DNA from: Rhodopseudomonas infernalis
GTDB taxonomy: Bacteria > Pseudomonadota > Alphaproteobacteria > Rhizobiales > Xanthobacteraceae
Direction of reading: 5' to 3'
DNA: 39,925 nucleotides
NCBI RefSeq assembly: GCF_022271405.1
Contig: NZ_JAJNAL010000043.1
Coordinates: 1 to 39,925 of the forward strand
The position numbers were made by a program, and so were the translations under genes. The notes beneath the pieces were generated by a model. That model was not told the origin of the DNA. It was given only the letters and a program-made list of their open reading frames with translations, and searched no databases. How positions within the stretch are numbered: the stretch's first letter is position 1; each line of letters opens with the position of its first letter. Below, piece after piece: positions 33,879 through 39,925 of the stretch.

Positions 33879-34196
33879 ATGATGCGCAAGTTCCTGATCG
33901 CTGCGGCGTTTGCCGCTGCCACCCCGGTCGCGGCCGAGGCCGCTCCGCTGATCGTGTCCACCGCGGCACCGCAAGCCGCGGCGGCCCGTGTGATCGAGCC
34001 GGTCGCCTGCGTGCGCGGCGGCTGGCGCGGTCCCGGCGTTTATCCGGGCTGCGGCCCCGTCCGCCGTTACTACCGGCCGTATCCGTATGTGGTCGCGCCG
34101 ATGGCTCCGGTTTATGGAGCGCCCCGCCTCGTCGTTGCCGCGCCGGTGGTGCCGGCGCCGCGCTGCTGGATCGCGGGTGCTTGGCGGCTGTGCTAG
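33879..34196 (+). CDS. small secreted Pro/Tyr-rich protein
   Basis: A 105-residue protein with a clear Sec signal peptide (MRKFLIAAAFAAATPVAAEA, cleavage about residue 22). The mature part is Ala/Pro/Val/Tyr-rich with four cysteines (CVRGG, GCGP, RCW, C-terminal C) and an RRYYRPYPYV stretch. It is probably periplasmic or cell-envelope located. The family is not recognised; similar short GWRGPGVYPGCG-type proteins are common in Bradyrhizobium relatives. The ribosome site GAGGAGAGGACCTG fits ATG 33879 or 33882. It lies 42 bp upstream of an ECF sigma gene and could be part of its unit. Confidence 0.75.
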   Translation: MMRKFLIAAAFAAATPVAAEAAPLIVSTAAPQAAAARVIEPVACVRGGWRGPGVYPGCGPVRRYYRPYPYVVAPMAPVYGAPRLVVAAPVVPAPRCWIAGAWRLC

Positions 34197-34238
34197 TCGG
34201 CAGTGCGACGCAGCGGCGACCGGATAGAGGGCGGGGCG

Positions 34239-34796
34239 GTGGAGGACGACAGCGACGAAGCGCTGATGGCTGCCGTCGCGGCGCGACGGCAGCAGGCGTT
34301 TCGCGTGTTGATGACGCGGCATATGCCACGCGCCATCCGGATCGCGCAGCGCATCGTCCGGAATGCCGCCGAAGCCGACGATATCGGCCAGGAAGCGTTC
34401 CTGCGGGTCTGGCACAAGGCGGCATCGTTCGATCCGCAGGTCGGGCGCTTCACCACCTGGCTGTATCGGATCGTGCTCAATCTCGCGTTCGACCGGTCGC
34501 GAAAGCCCGTGCATGCGCCGATCGAGGAAGCGGTGGAGATCGCTGCGCACGAGCCGGCGCCGGTCGACAACGTGATCGCCGATCAGCAGCGCCGTGCGCT
34601 CGACGCTGCGCTGGCGCGGCTGTCGGAGCGGCAGCGCGGCGCGATCGCGCTGTTTCATATGGAAGGACTGTCCGGCGACGAAGCGGCGCGGGCGATGGGG
34701 CTCAGCGCCAAGGCGTTCGAGTCGCTGCTGGCGCGAGCCCGCGTCGCACTCCGGAAAGAAGTCGAGACGATCGAGCAGACCAGGAGGTTGCCATGA
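34239..34796 (+). CDS. ECF-family RNA polymerase sigma factor
   Basis: About 185 residues from GTG 34239 (AGAGGGCGGGG upstream); an earlier GTG at 34203 gives 197. Region 2 contains AFRVLMTRHMPRAIRIAQRI and DDIGQEAFLRVWHKAASFDP with FTTWLYRIVLNLAFDRSRK. Region 4 contains LDAALARLSERQRGAIALFHMEGLSGDEAARAMGLS. The next ATG (34793) overlaps its stop, so it is coupled to the downstream small membrane protein and the metal-sensor-like gene. By analogy with CnrYXH-type systems those two may regulate it, but the anti-sigma activity is not proven by sequence. Confidence 0.92.
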   Translation: MEDDSDEALMAAVAARRQQAFRVLMTRHMPRAIRIAQRIVRNAAEADDIGQEAFLRVWHKAASFDPQVGRFTTWLYRIVLNLAFDRSRKPVHAPIEEAVEIAAHEPAPVDNVIADQQRRALDAALARLSERQRGAIALFHMEGLSGDEAARAMGLSAKAFESLLARARVALRKEVETIEQTRRLP

Positions 34797-35212
34797 CGCC
34801 GGAGCGATTCAGGGAACTGGCGGAGATTTGGGGCGGCGACATCGAGCGCTGGCCCAAGGCGGAGTGGCCGGCGGCGCGCGAGATCGCGCGGACCGACGCC
34901 GGCTCCGCGATCCTGCGCGAGCAGCATCCGCTCGACGCGCTGCTGGCTTCAGCGCCCGACGTGAGCCCGGCGCGCGCCGACCGCGCCGCGCTGGCGGTGC
35001 TGGGCGCGATCGCGGCGAGCGAATCGCGGCCGCCCTGGTATCGACGCTGGCTACAGCCGGTCTCGCTGCTGCCCGCCGGCAGTCTTGCCTGTTCGGCGCT
35101 GCTGGGGATCTGGCTCGCCGGGGCGCTGCCCTATCACCAGGACGAGCAGGCGGTCGCCACGGTCGCGGCCGTGTTCGACGCCTCCGTCATCAGCCTGTGG
35201 GGAAACCAATGA
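34793..35212 (+). CDS. small single-pass membrane protein, candidate anti-sigma factor
   Basis: A 139-residue protein preceded by a strong ribosome site (AGGAGG, TTGCC, ATG). The cytoplasmic N-terminal part (about 1-88) contains FRELAEIWGGDIERWPKAEWPAAREIA and a DPLDALLASAPD-like segment. One hydrophobic helix (about 90-111, SLLPAGSLACSALLGIWLAGAL) and a short periplasmic tail follow. It overlaps the sigma-factor stop by 4 bp and the next start by 4 bp, the position where an anti-sigma factor usually sits. It lacks a recognisable zinc-binding anti-sigma motif, so this role is inference from context. Confidence 0.7.
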   Translation: MTPERFRELAEIWGGDIERWPKAEWPAAREIARTDAGSAILREQHPLDALLASAPDVSPARADRAALAVLGAIAASESRPPWYRRWLQPVSLLPAGSLACSALLGIWLAGALPYHQDEQAVATVAAVFDASVISLWGNQ

Positions 35213-35652
35213 TCGTCCGGTTCGGCTCGCTCACCGGAGGCCGCCTGCTGCTGCTGGCGTCGCTCTGTCTCAATGTCGCGCTCGGCGCCTATGTGGGGGC
35301 GCAATGGCTGCAGCCCGAATGGGTGCCGAAAGACGTCGTCACGCCGGTCCGGCTGATCGAACGCGTCGCCTCGCGGCTGCCGCCGGAGGATGCCGCGATC
35401 CTGCGTCGCAATTTCCAGGCCCGGCAGACGGAGATGCAGCCGCTGCAGCAGGCCTATGTGGCGGCGCTGATGAACACGCTGCGGCTGACCGGCCAGGCCG
35501 AGCTCGACAAGCCTGCGCTGGAGGCAGCGGTCAGGGACGCGCGCGAGAAGCGCATCAAGATCGGCGACGCGGTGATCGACACCTTCGTGGAAACGCTGGG
35601 GCAGATCTCGACGAAAGGACGTCGGCAGCTCGCCGGCGCGATGTTTCGCTGA
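35209..35652 (+). CDS. periplasmic heavy-metal sensor-like protein (Metal_resist / CnrX-Spy fold)
   Basis: A 147-residue protein with an N-terminal anchor (LLLLASLCLNVALGAYVGAQW) and a helical periplasmic domain: RLIERVASRLPPEDAAILRRNFQARQTEMQPLQ, then KPALEAAVRDAREKRIKIGDAVIDTFVETL. This matches the four-helix Spy/CpxP/CnrX-like 'periplasmic heavy metal sensor' family. In CnrYXH the sensor releases an anti-sigma factor when it binds metal. Here there are no obvious His/Met metal ligands, so the signal could be unfolded proteins or another stress. It is the last gene of the sigma / membrane protein / sensor module; starts and stops overlap. Confidence 0.8.
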   Translation: MIVRFGSLTGGRLLLLASLCLNVALGAYVGAQWLQPEWVPKDVVTPVRLIERVASRLPPEDAAILRRNFQARQTEMQPLQQAYVAALMNTLRLTGQAELDKPALEAAVRDAREKRIKIGDAVIDTFVETLGQISTKGRRQLAGAMFR

Positions 35653-35760
35653 GCCCGCGCCGCGCCGCGAGGGATCGCGGCGGCTGCAGCGTATCACCTA
35701 TGTCCGCCTGCCGGATCTGCAGCGCGACCCACCACCTCAACCTGGATCGAAGGAGCCTTT

Positions 35761-36048
35761 ATGCCCCGATTGATGTCGACCTCCGGCCGTGCCCGGCCCG
35801 TCTTGTTCTACGCCAGCGACGCCCTGGTGCGTGCCGCCTTGGTCGCCGCATTGGTGATCGCCGCCCTCGCGGTGTCACTATCGCTCGCCAACGCCCAGGA
35901 CAGCGCCGCCCGCGAAGCCTGCAAGCCCGACTATCAGAAATTCTGCAGCAGCGTGACGCCCGGCGGTGGCCGCATCAAGAAGTGCCTCGCCGACAACTTC
36001 GCCAACCTCTCCGACGCCTGCAAGCAGGTCGTGGGATCGGCGAAGTAA
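35761..36048 (+). CDS. secreted protein with cysteine-rich repeat
   Basis: A 95-residue protein with a long N-region and signal or anchor helix (about 20-44). The mature part carries CKPDYQKFCSSVTPGGGRIKKCLADNFANLSDACKQVV. The four cysteines have the Cx(7)Cx(13)Cx(11)C spacing of the short 'cysteine-rich repeat' found singly in many alphaproteobacterial periplasmic proteins and in Golgi apparatus protein 1. Role unknown. An AAGGAGCC ribosome site precedes ATG 35761. It is 108 bp after the sensor gene and may be transcribed separately. Confidence 0.8.
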   Translation: MPRLMSTSGRARPVLFYASDALVRAALVAALVIAALAVSLSLANAQDSAAREACKPDYQKFCSSVTPGGGRIKKCLADNFANLSDACKQVVGSAK

Positions 36049-36092
36049 GCAGATCGCGTGCTTGAGTCACAACCTCTCGGCCCCAATTCGAT

Positions 36093-36187
36093 CGTCATTG
36101 CCGGGCTTGACCCGGCAATCCATCGTCTTCGCAAAGGACCCTGTTAGCAGCGCGCGATGGATGCGCGGGTCAAGCCCGCGCATGACG
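36093..36187. repeat. palindromic repeat, family C
   Basis: CGTCATTGCCGGGCTTGACCCGGCAATCCATCG...GATGGATGCGCGGGTCAAGCCCGCGCATGACGG. It has the same plan as 10739-10827, with two hairpins inside a larger inverted repeat. It lies between convergent genes. Confidence 0.8.
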
Positions 36188-36250
36188 GCAGAGGATGGGG
36201 CGTGGTCTCGTCCGAACTCATCGCGGGGAGCGATGCGTGTTGGCGCCAAC

Positions 36251-38002
36251 CTACAACTTGTACGCCGTCCTGAACCCGCCCCAATGCCGGCCCCGCACCT
36301 TCAACGGGACGTCGATTTCGCGCATCATCACCATGTTGCCGCCGCCCATGTCGCGGGCGTAGCTCTGGATCAGGAACGGCCTTGTGTTGCGGCCGGCGGC
36401 GAGGCCGGCGGGGTCGTTGAAGATGCGGCGGTTGCGTGAATTCGCGGTGTTGAAGACGACGTCGCCCGGGCGCTGCGGCTGCGAGTAGATCTTGTTGTGC
36501 ACCGGCAGATAGCCGTTGCGGTCGATCATCGCGCAGAACGCCATGCGCTTGTCCTTGGCCAGGAACGCTTCCTGGAATGGCGGCAGCGCGCCGTCGGCCC
36601 AGTCGAGAATCTGCGTCCGATACTGCACCGGGTTGGTACCGGGAATCTCCACGTAGGTGTCGTCGAACATCGCCTCCAGCGTGATCGCGCCGGTGGCGAT
36701 GCCGCGCTCGAAGATCCGGTGGAGTTCGGCGCCGGCTTCCAGCGCGCGGGCGACGCATTCGGAGTTCTCGTCGCGGATCGCCCACAGCCGGTCCTCGATC
36801 GCCTCCCGCAGCGCCGCGTTCGGCGCGATGAACATCGCCTGCGCGCCGGCGCCGCTGTGCTCGGTGATCCTGATCCGGCAGGGACCGACGTCCTGCAGCT
36901 CGGCGTCGAGCGTTTGGTTGAGCGGCAGCGCCGCGGCGGCGGGGCCGGCGATCAGGACGCCGCCGTGCGAGATCTCATAGACCGGCGCGCTGATGCGGCC
37001 GTGCGGCGCCGCGATCCCGATCGACAGATGGCACGGCAGCTTCTCGCGCCGGCGCGCCTCGTCGCGGTCGCCCTGCTTCAGCAGGACGGCGGTGCGGGCG
37101 CGCAGCTTCTCGGCGAACAGCGTCACGGTCTGGCCGGCGCGGGCGACCTCGGCGCCGTGCTGCTCGGCCTCGCGGGTGGCGCTGTCGATCTCGGCGGCGC
37201 TGTCGCCGACCGACACGATGAAGCTGCCCGCGGTGGCGGCATTGCCGGCGACATCGCCGGTGGTGGCGTTCTGCTCCGCGACCGCGCCGTTGACGGTGTC
37301 GAATACCGGCCGGATCGCCGCGATCGCGCTGGTGATGCGATGCACCGCGTCGGCCGAGCTCGAGGCGTCGCGCTGCAACGCGTCGATCTTGCGCTTGATC
37401 TCCTCGGTCGCCTCCTGGGTCTGCACCGCCAGCGCCTTGACCTCGGTCGCCACCACGGCGAAGCCGCGGCCGGCGGCACCGGCGCGCGCGGCCTCGATGG
37501 TGGAGTTGAGCGCCAGCAGCGTCGTCTGCCGCGCGATCTGCGCGATCAGATTGACCACATTGCCTATCGCCGCAGAGGAGTCGCGCAGCCGTTCGACATT
37601 GGAGGTGGCCTCGGTGGCGGCGGTGCTGGCGTCGTCGGCGAGCCGCGAGGCCTGGCGCACCTGCGCGCCGATGCCTTCGGCCGAGTGGGTGAACTTGTCG
37701 GCGGCCTGCGAGAACGACACCGCGGTCGCCTGCGCGGCGCTGGTGTGGCCGGTCAGCGCGTCGGTGCGCTGGCGGATGGTGTGCAACATGGCGGTGGTGG
37801 ATTGCACGCCGGTGGTGACCGAATCCGCGGCGCGTTCGAGCTGGCGAATCAGCGAGCCGAGTTCGAGCTCCAGCAGTTCGAGGATATCGGACGCCGAATC
37901 GGTGTCGTCGGCGATCGGCGCGGCCGCCTGCGGGGGCGTCGGTGCAACGAGGTCCGGCACAGGCGCCTCCGCCTGCCGCTTCCGAAAGAGGCCGAACGCC
38001 AT
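36251..38002 (-). CDS. soluble methyl-accepting chemotaxis-like protein with PilZ-like and C-terminal sensor domains
   Basis: A 583-residue protein without membrane segments. Residues 40-305 are a methyl-accepting signalling coiled coil with the conserved tip (about 160-200: [34 protein letters not shown]). Residues 312-395 look like a degenerate PilZ domain (RDEAR at 313-317, then EISHGGVLI at 343-351). The C-terminal part (about 430-583) has MIDRNGYLPVHN and NRRIFNDPAG...RPFLIQSYARDMG, a Cache/PAS-like sensor pattern found in cytoplasmic chemoreceptors. The sensor therefore follows the signalling domain. The start 38002 has a GGGAGG ribosome site; the long upstream extension is antisense to yebC. 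It may report c-di-GMP or redox state to a chemotaxis array (inference). Confidence 0.9.
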   Translation of the reverse strand: MAFGLFRKRQAEAPVPDLVAPTPPQAAAPIADDTDSASDILELLELELGSLIRQLERAADSVTTGVQSTTAMLHTIRQRTDALTGHTSAAQATAVSFSQAADKFTHSAEGIGAQVRQASRLADDASTAATEATSNVERLRDSSAAIGNVVNLIAQIARQTTLLALNSTIEAARAGAAGRGFAVVATEVKALAVQTQEATEEIKRKIDALQRDASSSADAVHRITSAIAAIRPVFDTVNGAVAEQNATTGDVAGNAATAGSFIVSVGDSAAEIDSATREAEQHGAEVARAGQTVTLFAEKLRARTAVLLKQGDRDEARRREKLPCHLSIGIAAPHGRISAPVYEISHGGVLIAGPAAAALPLNQTLDAELQDVGPCRIRITEHSGAGAQAMFIAPNAALREAIEDRLWAIRDENSECVARALEAGAELHRIFERGIATGAITLEAMFDDTYVEIPGTNPVQYRTQILDWADGALPPFQEAFLAKDKRMAFCAMIDRNGYLPVHNKIYSQPQRPGDVVFNTANSRNRRIFNDPAGLAAGRNTRPFLIQSYARDMGGGNMVMMREIDVPLKVRGRHWGGFRTAYKL

Positions 38003-38194
38003 GAATCCTCCCGCAATCCGAGAAATATCGTCGATACTCGCGTCACCTGGTGAAGTTGCGGTTAAATTTTTCGATACGGAAAACAAGCCATTCGGAGGGG
38101 GGTGGCCCGGCGGGTCTTTGATTTCGGCCCCTCGGCCGCTTATAACCCCGCGCCGCAGCCCGAAAAAATCCTGATCGACCGCGAGAGAGCACGC
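38003..38194. promoter_or_regulatory. divergent region between the chemoreceptor-like gene and yebC
   Basis: 192 bp separating two divergent starts. The AT-richer part (about 38050-38085, 'gttaaatttttcgatacggaaaac') is the likely promoter zone. No operator palindrome stands out. Confidence 0.4.
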
Positions 38195-38941
38195 ATGGCC
38201 GGACATTCCCAATTCAAGAACATCATGCACCGCAAGGGCAAGCAGGATGCACAAAAGTCCAAGGCCTTCAGCAAGCTGGCGCGCGAAATAACGGTGGCCG
38301 CCAAGCTCGGCACGCCCGACCCGGCAATGAACCCGCGGCTGCGTGCCGCGGTGATCGCCGCGCGGCAGGAGAATATGCCGAAGGACAATATCGAGCGCGC
38401 CATCAAGAAGGCGGTCGGCGGCGACAGCGAGAATTACGACGAGATCCGCTACGAAGGTTACGGCCCGGGCGGCGTCGCCGTCATCGTCGAGGCGCTGACC
38501 GACAACCGCAACCGCGCCGCCTCCGACATCCGCTCGTTCTTCACCAAGTCGGGCGGCAATCTCGGCGAAACCGGCTCGGTCGCCTTCATGTTCGACCGCA
38601 CCGGCGTGATCGAATACGACGCCGACAAGGCCTCGGCCGACGACATGCTGGAAGCCGCCATCGAGGCCGGCGCCGACGACGTGGTGTCGAGCGAGGCCGG
38701 CCACGAGGTCTACGCCTCGCAGGACACCTTCCGCGACGTCGCCAAGGCGCTCGAAGCCAAGTTCGGCGAGCCGCGCAAGGCGGCGCTGATCTGGAAACCG
38801 CAAAACACCGTCGCGGTCGACGACGAGACCGGCGAGAAGCTGTTCAAGCTGATGGACCACCTCAACGACCACGACGACGTCCAGAACGTCTACGCGAATT
38901 TTGAGGTGTCGGACGCGCTGATGGCGAAGATGGCGGGCTGA
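38195..38941 (+). CDS. YebC/PmpR family protein
   Basis: A 248-residue protein with the family start [25 protein letters not shown] and core motifs ([44 protein letters not shown]). It also has [21 protein letters not shown] and a C-terminal [20 protein letters not shown]. YebC proteins were long listed as transcription regulators; some act on translating ribosomes at difficult peptide motifs. Full length. The gene order yebC then ruvC is the conserved one, with a repeat between them. Confidence 0.95.
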   Translation: MAGHSQFKNIMHRKGKQDAQKSKAFSKLAREITVAAKLGTPDPAMNPRLRAAVIAARQENMPKDNIERAIKKAVGGDSENYDEIRYEGYGPGGVAVIVEALTDNRNRAASDIRSFFTKSGGNLGETGSVAFMFDRTGVIEYDADKASADDMLEAAIEAGADDVVSSEAGHEVYASQDTFRDVAKALEAKFGEPRKAALIWKPQNTVAVDDETGEKLFKLMDHLNDHDDVQNVYANFEVSDALMAKMAG

Positions 38942-39009
38942 TTGCTCGCGCCGAAAGCTTGCAGCCGAACTGCGCTCACTTCAGCGCGGGGCGCCGCCCC
39001 ACTGACCCA

Positions 39010-39131
39010 CGTCATCGCCCGACTTGATCGGGCGACCCAGTATCCCAGAGAGATGCTGATGAAGCGGCCGCCGGCGGCGGGCAAACGCTGACGCTCTGGA
39101 ATACTGGGTCCCCGCATTCGCGGGGATGACA
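39010..39131. repeat. palindromic repeat, family D (cgtcatcgcccgactt...)
   Basis: CGTCATCGCCCGACTTGATCGGGCGACCCAG...CTGGGTCCCCGCATTCGCGGGGATGACAG, with an inner 'cagtatccca/tggaatactg' inversion. The plan resembles families A-C (an outer 'gtcat...atgac' pair and inner hairpins) but with its own sequence. It separates yebC from ruvC. Confidence 0.75.
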
Positions 39132-39230
39132 GCTGAGAGCGGGGCAAACGCGGTGCCTTACACTGGGGAAGGCGTTCCTCCGTCTCCCGTTTCTGTTTCG
39201 TTCACGTCTATCTGGCGTTATCACTGCGCC

Positions 39231-39752
39231 ATGAGCCAGCCGCCGATTCGCAGTGTTCGCATTCTCGGGATCGACCCCGGCCTCCGCCGCACCGGCTGGG
39301 GGGTGGTCGAGAGCGAGGGCAATCGGCTGGTCTATGTGGCGTGCGGCTCGGTGGAGCCGCGGGACACGATGCCGCTCGCCGAGCGGCTGCTGGCGATCCA
39401 TGATGGGCTTGCCAAGGTGCTTGCCGCCTACGCGCCGGCCGAGGCCGCGGTCGAGCAGACCTTCGTCAACAAGGACGGCGCCGCGACGCTGAAGCTCGGC
39501 CAGGCACGCGGCGTGGCGATGCTGGTGCCGGCGATGCACGGCCTGCTGGTCGCCGAATACGCGCCCAATCTAGTCAAGAAAACGGTGGTCGGCGCCGGCC
39601 ATGCCGACAAGACCCAGATCAAGATGATGCTGAAGATCCTGCTGCCCAAGGCCGATCCGACCAGCGCCGACGCCGCCGACGCCTTGGCGATCGCCATCAC
39701 CCACGCCCACCACCGCGTCAGCGCGCAAAGGCTGAAGGCGGTGGGGGCATGA
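39231..39752 (+). CDS. ruvC: Holliday junction resolvase RuvC
   Basis: A 173-residue endonuclease that resolves four-way junctions with RuvAB. The catalytic acidic residues are in [12 protein letters not shown] (first Asp), AAVEQTFVN (Glu) and [17 protein letters not shown] (the C-terminal Asp pair). Length is typical. ATG 39231 was chosen; the frame to 39126 adds an unrelated extension reading through a repeat. ruvA and ruvB are expected just beyond the window but the sequence degrades into homopolymers. Confidence 0.96.
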   Translation: MSQPPIRSVRILGIDPGLRRTGWGVVESEGNRLVYVACGSVEPRDTMPLAERLLAIHDGLAKVLAAYAPAEAAVEQTFVNKDGAATLKLGQARGVAMLVPAMHGLLVAEYAPNLVKKTVVGAGHADKTQIKMMLKILLPKADPTSADAADALAIAITHAHHRVSAQRLKAVGA

Positions 39753-39814
39753 GCATGCGGATGGCAATGGCGCATTGTGAAGTTAGGGCGCTGCCTCTCC
39801 CCGCCCACAGCGCG

Positions 39815-39854
39815 CTCCCTCTCCCGCTTGCGGGAGAGGGCTGGGGTGAGGGCG
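39815..39854. repeat. hairpin repeat 'ctctcccgcttgcgggagag'
   Basis: The same 18-bp-stem hairpin and 'ggctggggtgagggcg' tail as at 27070. Located about 60 bp after ruvC, it could be its terminator. Confidence 0.7.
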
Positions 39855-39873
39855 ACGCGGGCACAGTGCTCGT

Positions 39874-39922
<49 letters not shown>

Positions 39923-39925
39923 CCG

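Noticed and set aside
33800-33880. Possible ECF-type promoter before the small secreted protein
   Set aside because: No convincing pair of -35 (GGAAC-like) and -10 (CGTC-like) elements at correct spacing; not enough to report.
33638-34792. Upstream extension of the small membrane protein at 34793
   Set aside because: It would overlap the sigma factor gene in another frame and has shadow-like codon use; AGGAGG at 34783 supports the start at 34793.
38003-38872. N-terminal extension of the soluble chemoreceptor-like gene into the yebC region
   Set aside because: It lies antisense to the clear yebC gene, and a strong ribosome site precedes ATG 38002 where the family start fits.

Overview
The window looks like chromosomal DNA of a high-GC alphaproteobacterium of the Bradyrhizobium/Rhodopseudomonas group, most likely Rhodopseudomonas. 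This is inferred from codon use, the paired LemA/M48 genes, the yebC-ruvC order, 6S RNA upstream of 5-formyltetrahydrofolate cyclo-ligase, and the dense families of palindromic intergenic repeats typical of that group. Both window edges are long C (and C/G) homopolymers that look like assembly artefacts. I see no tRNA, rRNA, CRISPR array, insertion sequence or prophage.

Layout. 199-3775: two ParA-like P-loop proteins, an M48 membrane protease and LemA, all on the minus strand. 4029-7268: a large autotransporter with a beta-helical passenger. 7587-22294: a stress and redox island. It holds a TauE-type sulfite exporter, a small membrane protein, a YqjI-like PadR regulator with twin palindromic operators and a nearby FNR/FixK box, a solitary Rieske protein, a NifX-like protein, a DUF2892 protein, a SqrR/BigR-type persulfide sensor heading an RND efflux operon, a DsbA-like thioredoxin-fold protein, a CusA-like metal RND pump with a DUF3240 partner, an ICMT-like methyltransferase and a rhodanese. 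22613-23935: a histone H1-like protein and two small proteins with a membrane segment. 24122-25767: 6S RNA, cyclo-ligase and YmdB-like phosphodiesterase. 25972-26940: PPK2. 27177-31506: an uncharacterised operon of a class-V-like PLP enzyme, an ATP-grasp ligase and a PLP decarboxylase. 31657-33348: a Cache chemoreceptor. 33879-36048: a small secreted protein, an ECF sigma / small membrane protein / periplasmic metal-sensor-like module and a cysteine-containing secreted protein. 36251-39752: a soluble chemoreceptor-like protein with a PilZ-like segment, then YebC and RuvC.

The best candidate for an unexplored system is the sulfur part of the island. The ArsR-family gene at 11193 has two cysteines 66 residues apart, as in SqrR and BigR. 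The same 16-bp sequence (GATATATTCGAATAAT) lies in its promoter, shared with the divergent DUF2892 gene, and again about 10 kb away upstream of the methyltransferase-rhodanese pair. This predicts a small persulfide regulon that includes an RND efflux pump translationally coupled to its own sensor. The second candidate is the three-gene PLP / ATP-grasp / decarboxylase operon, whose enzyme types suggest an amino-acid-derived small molecule of unknown structure.
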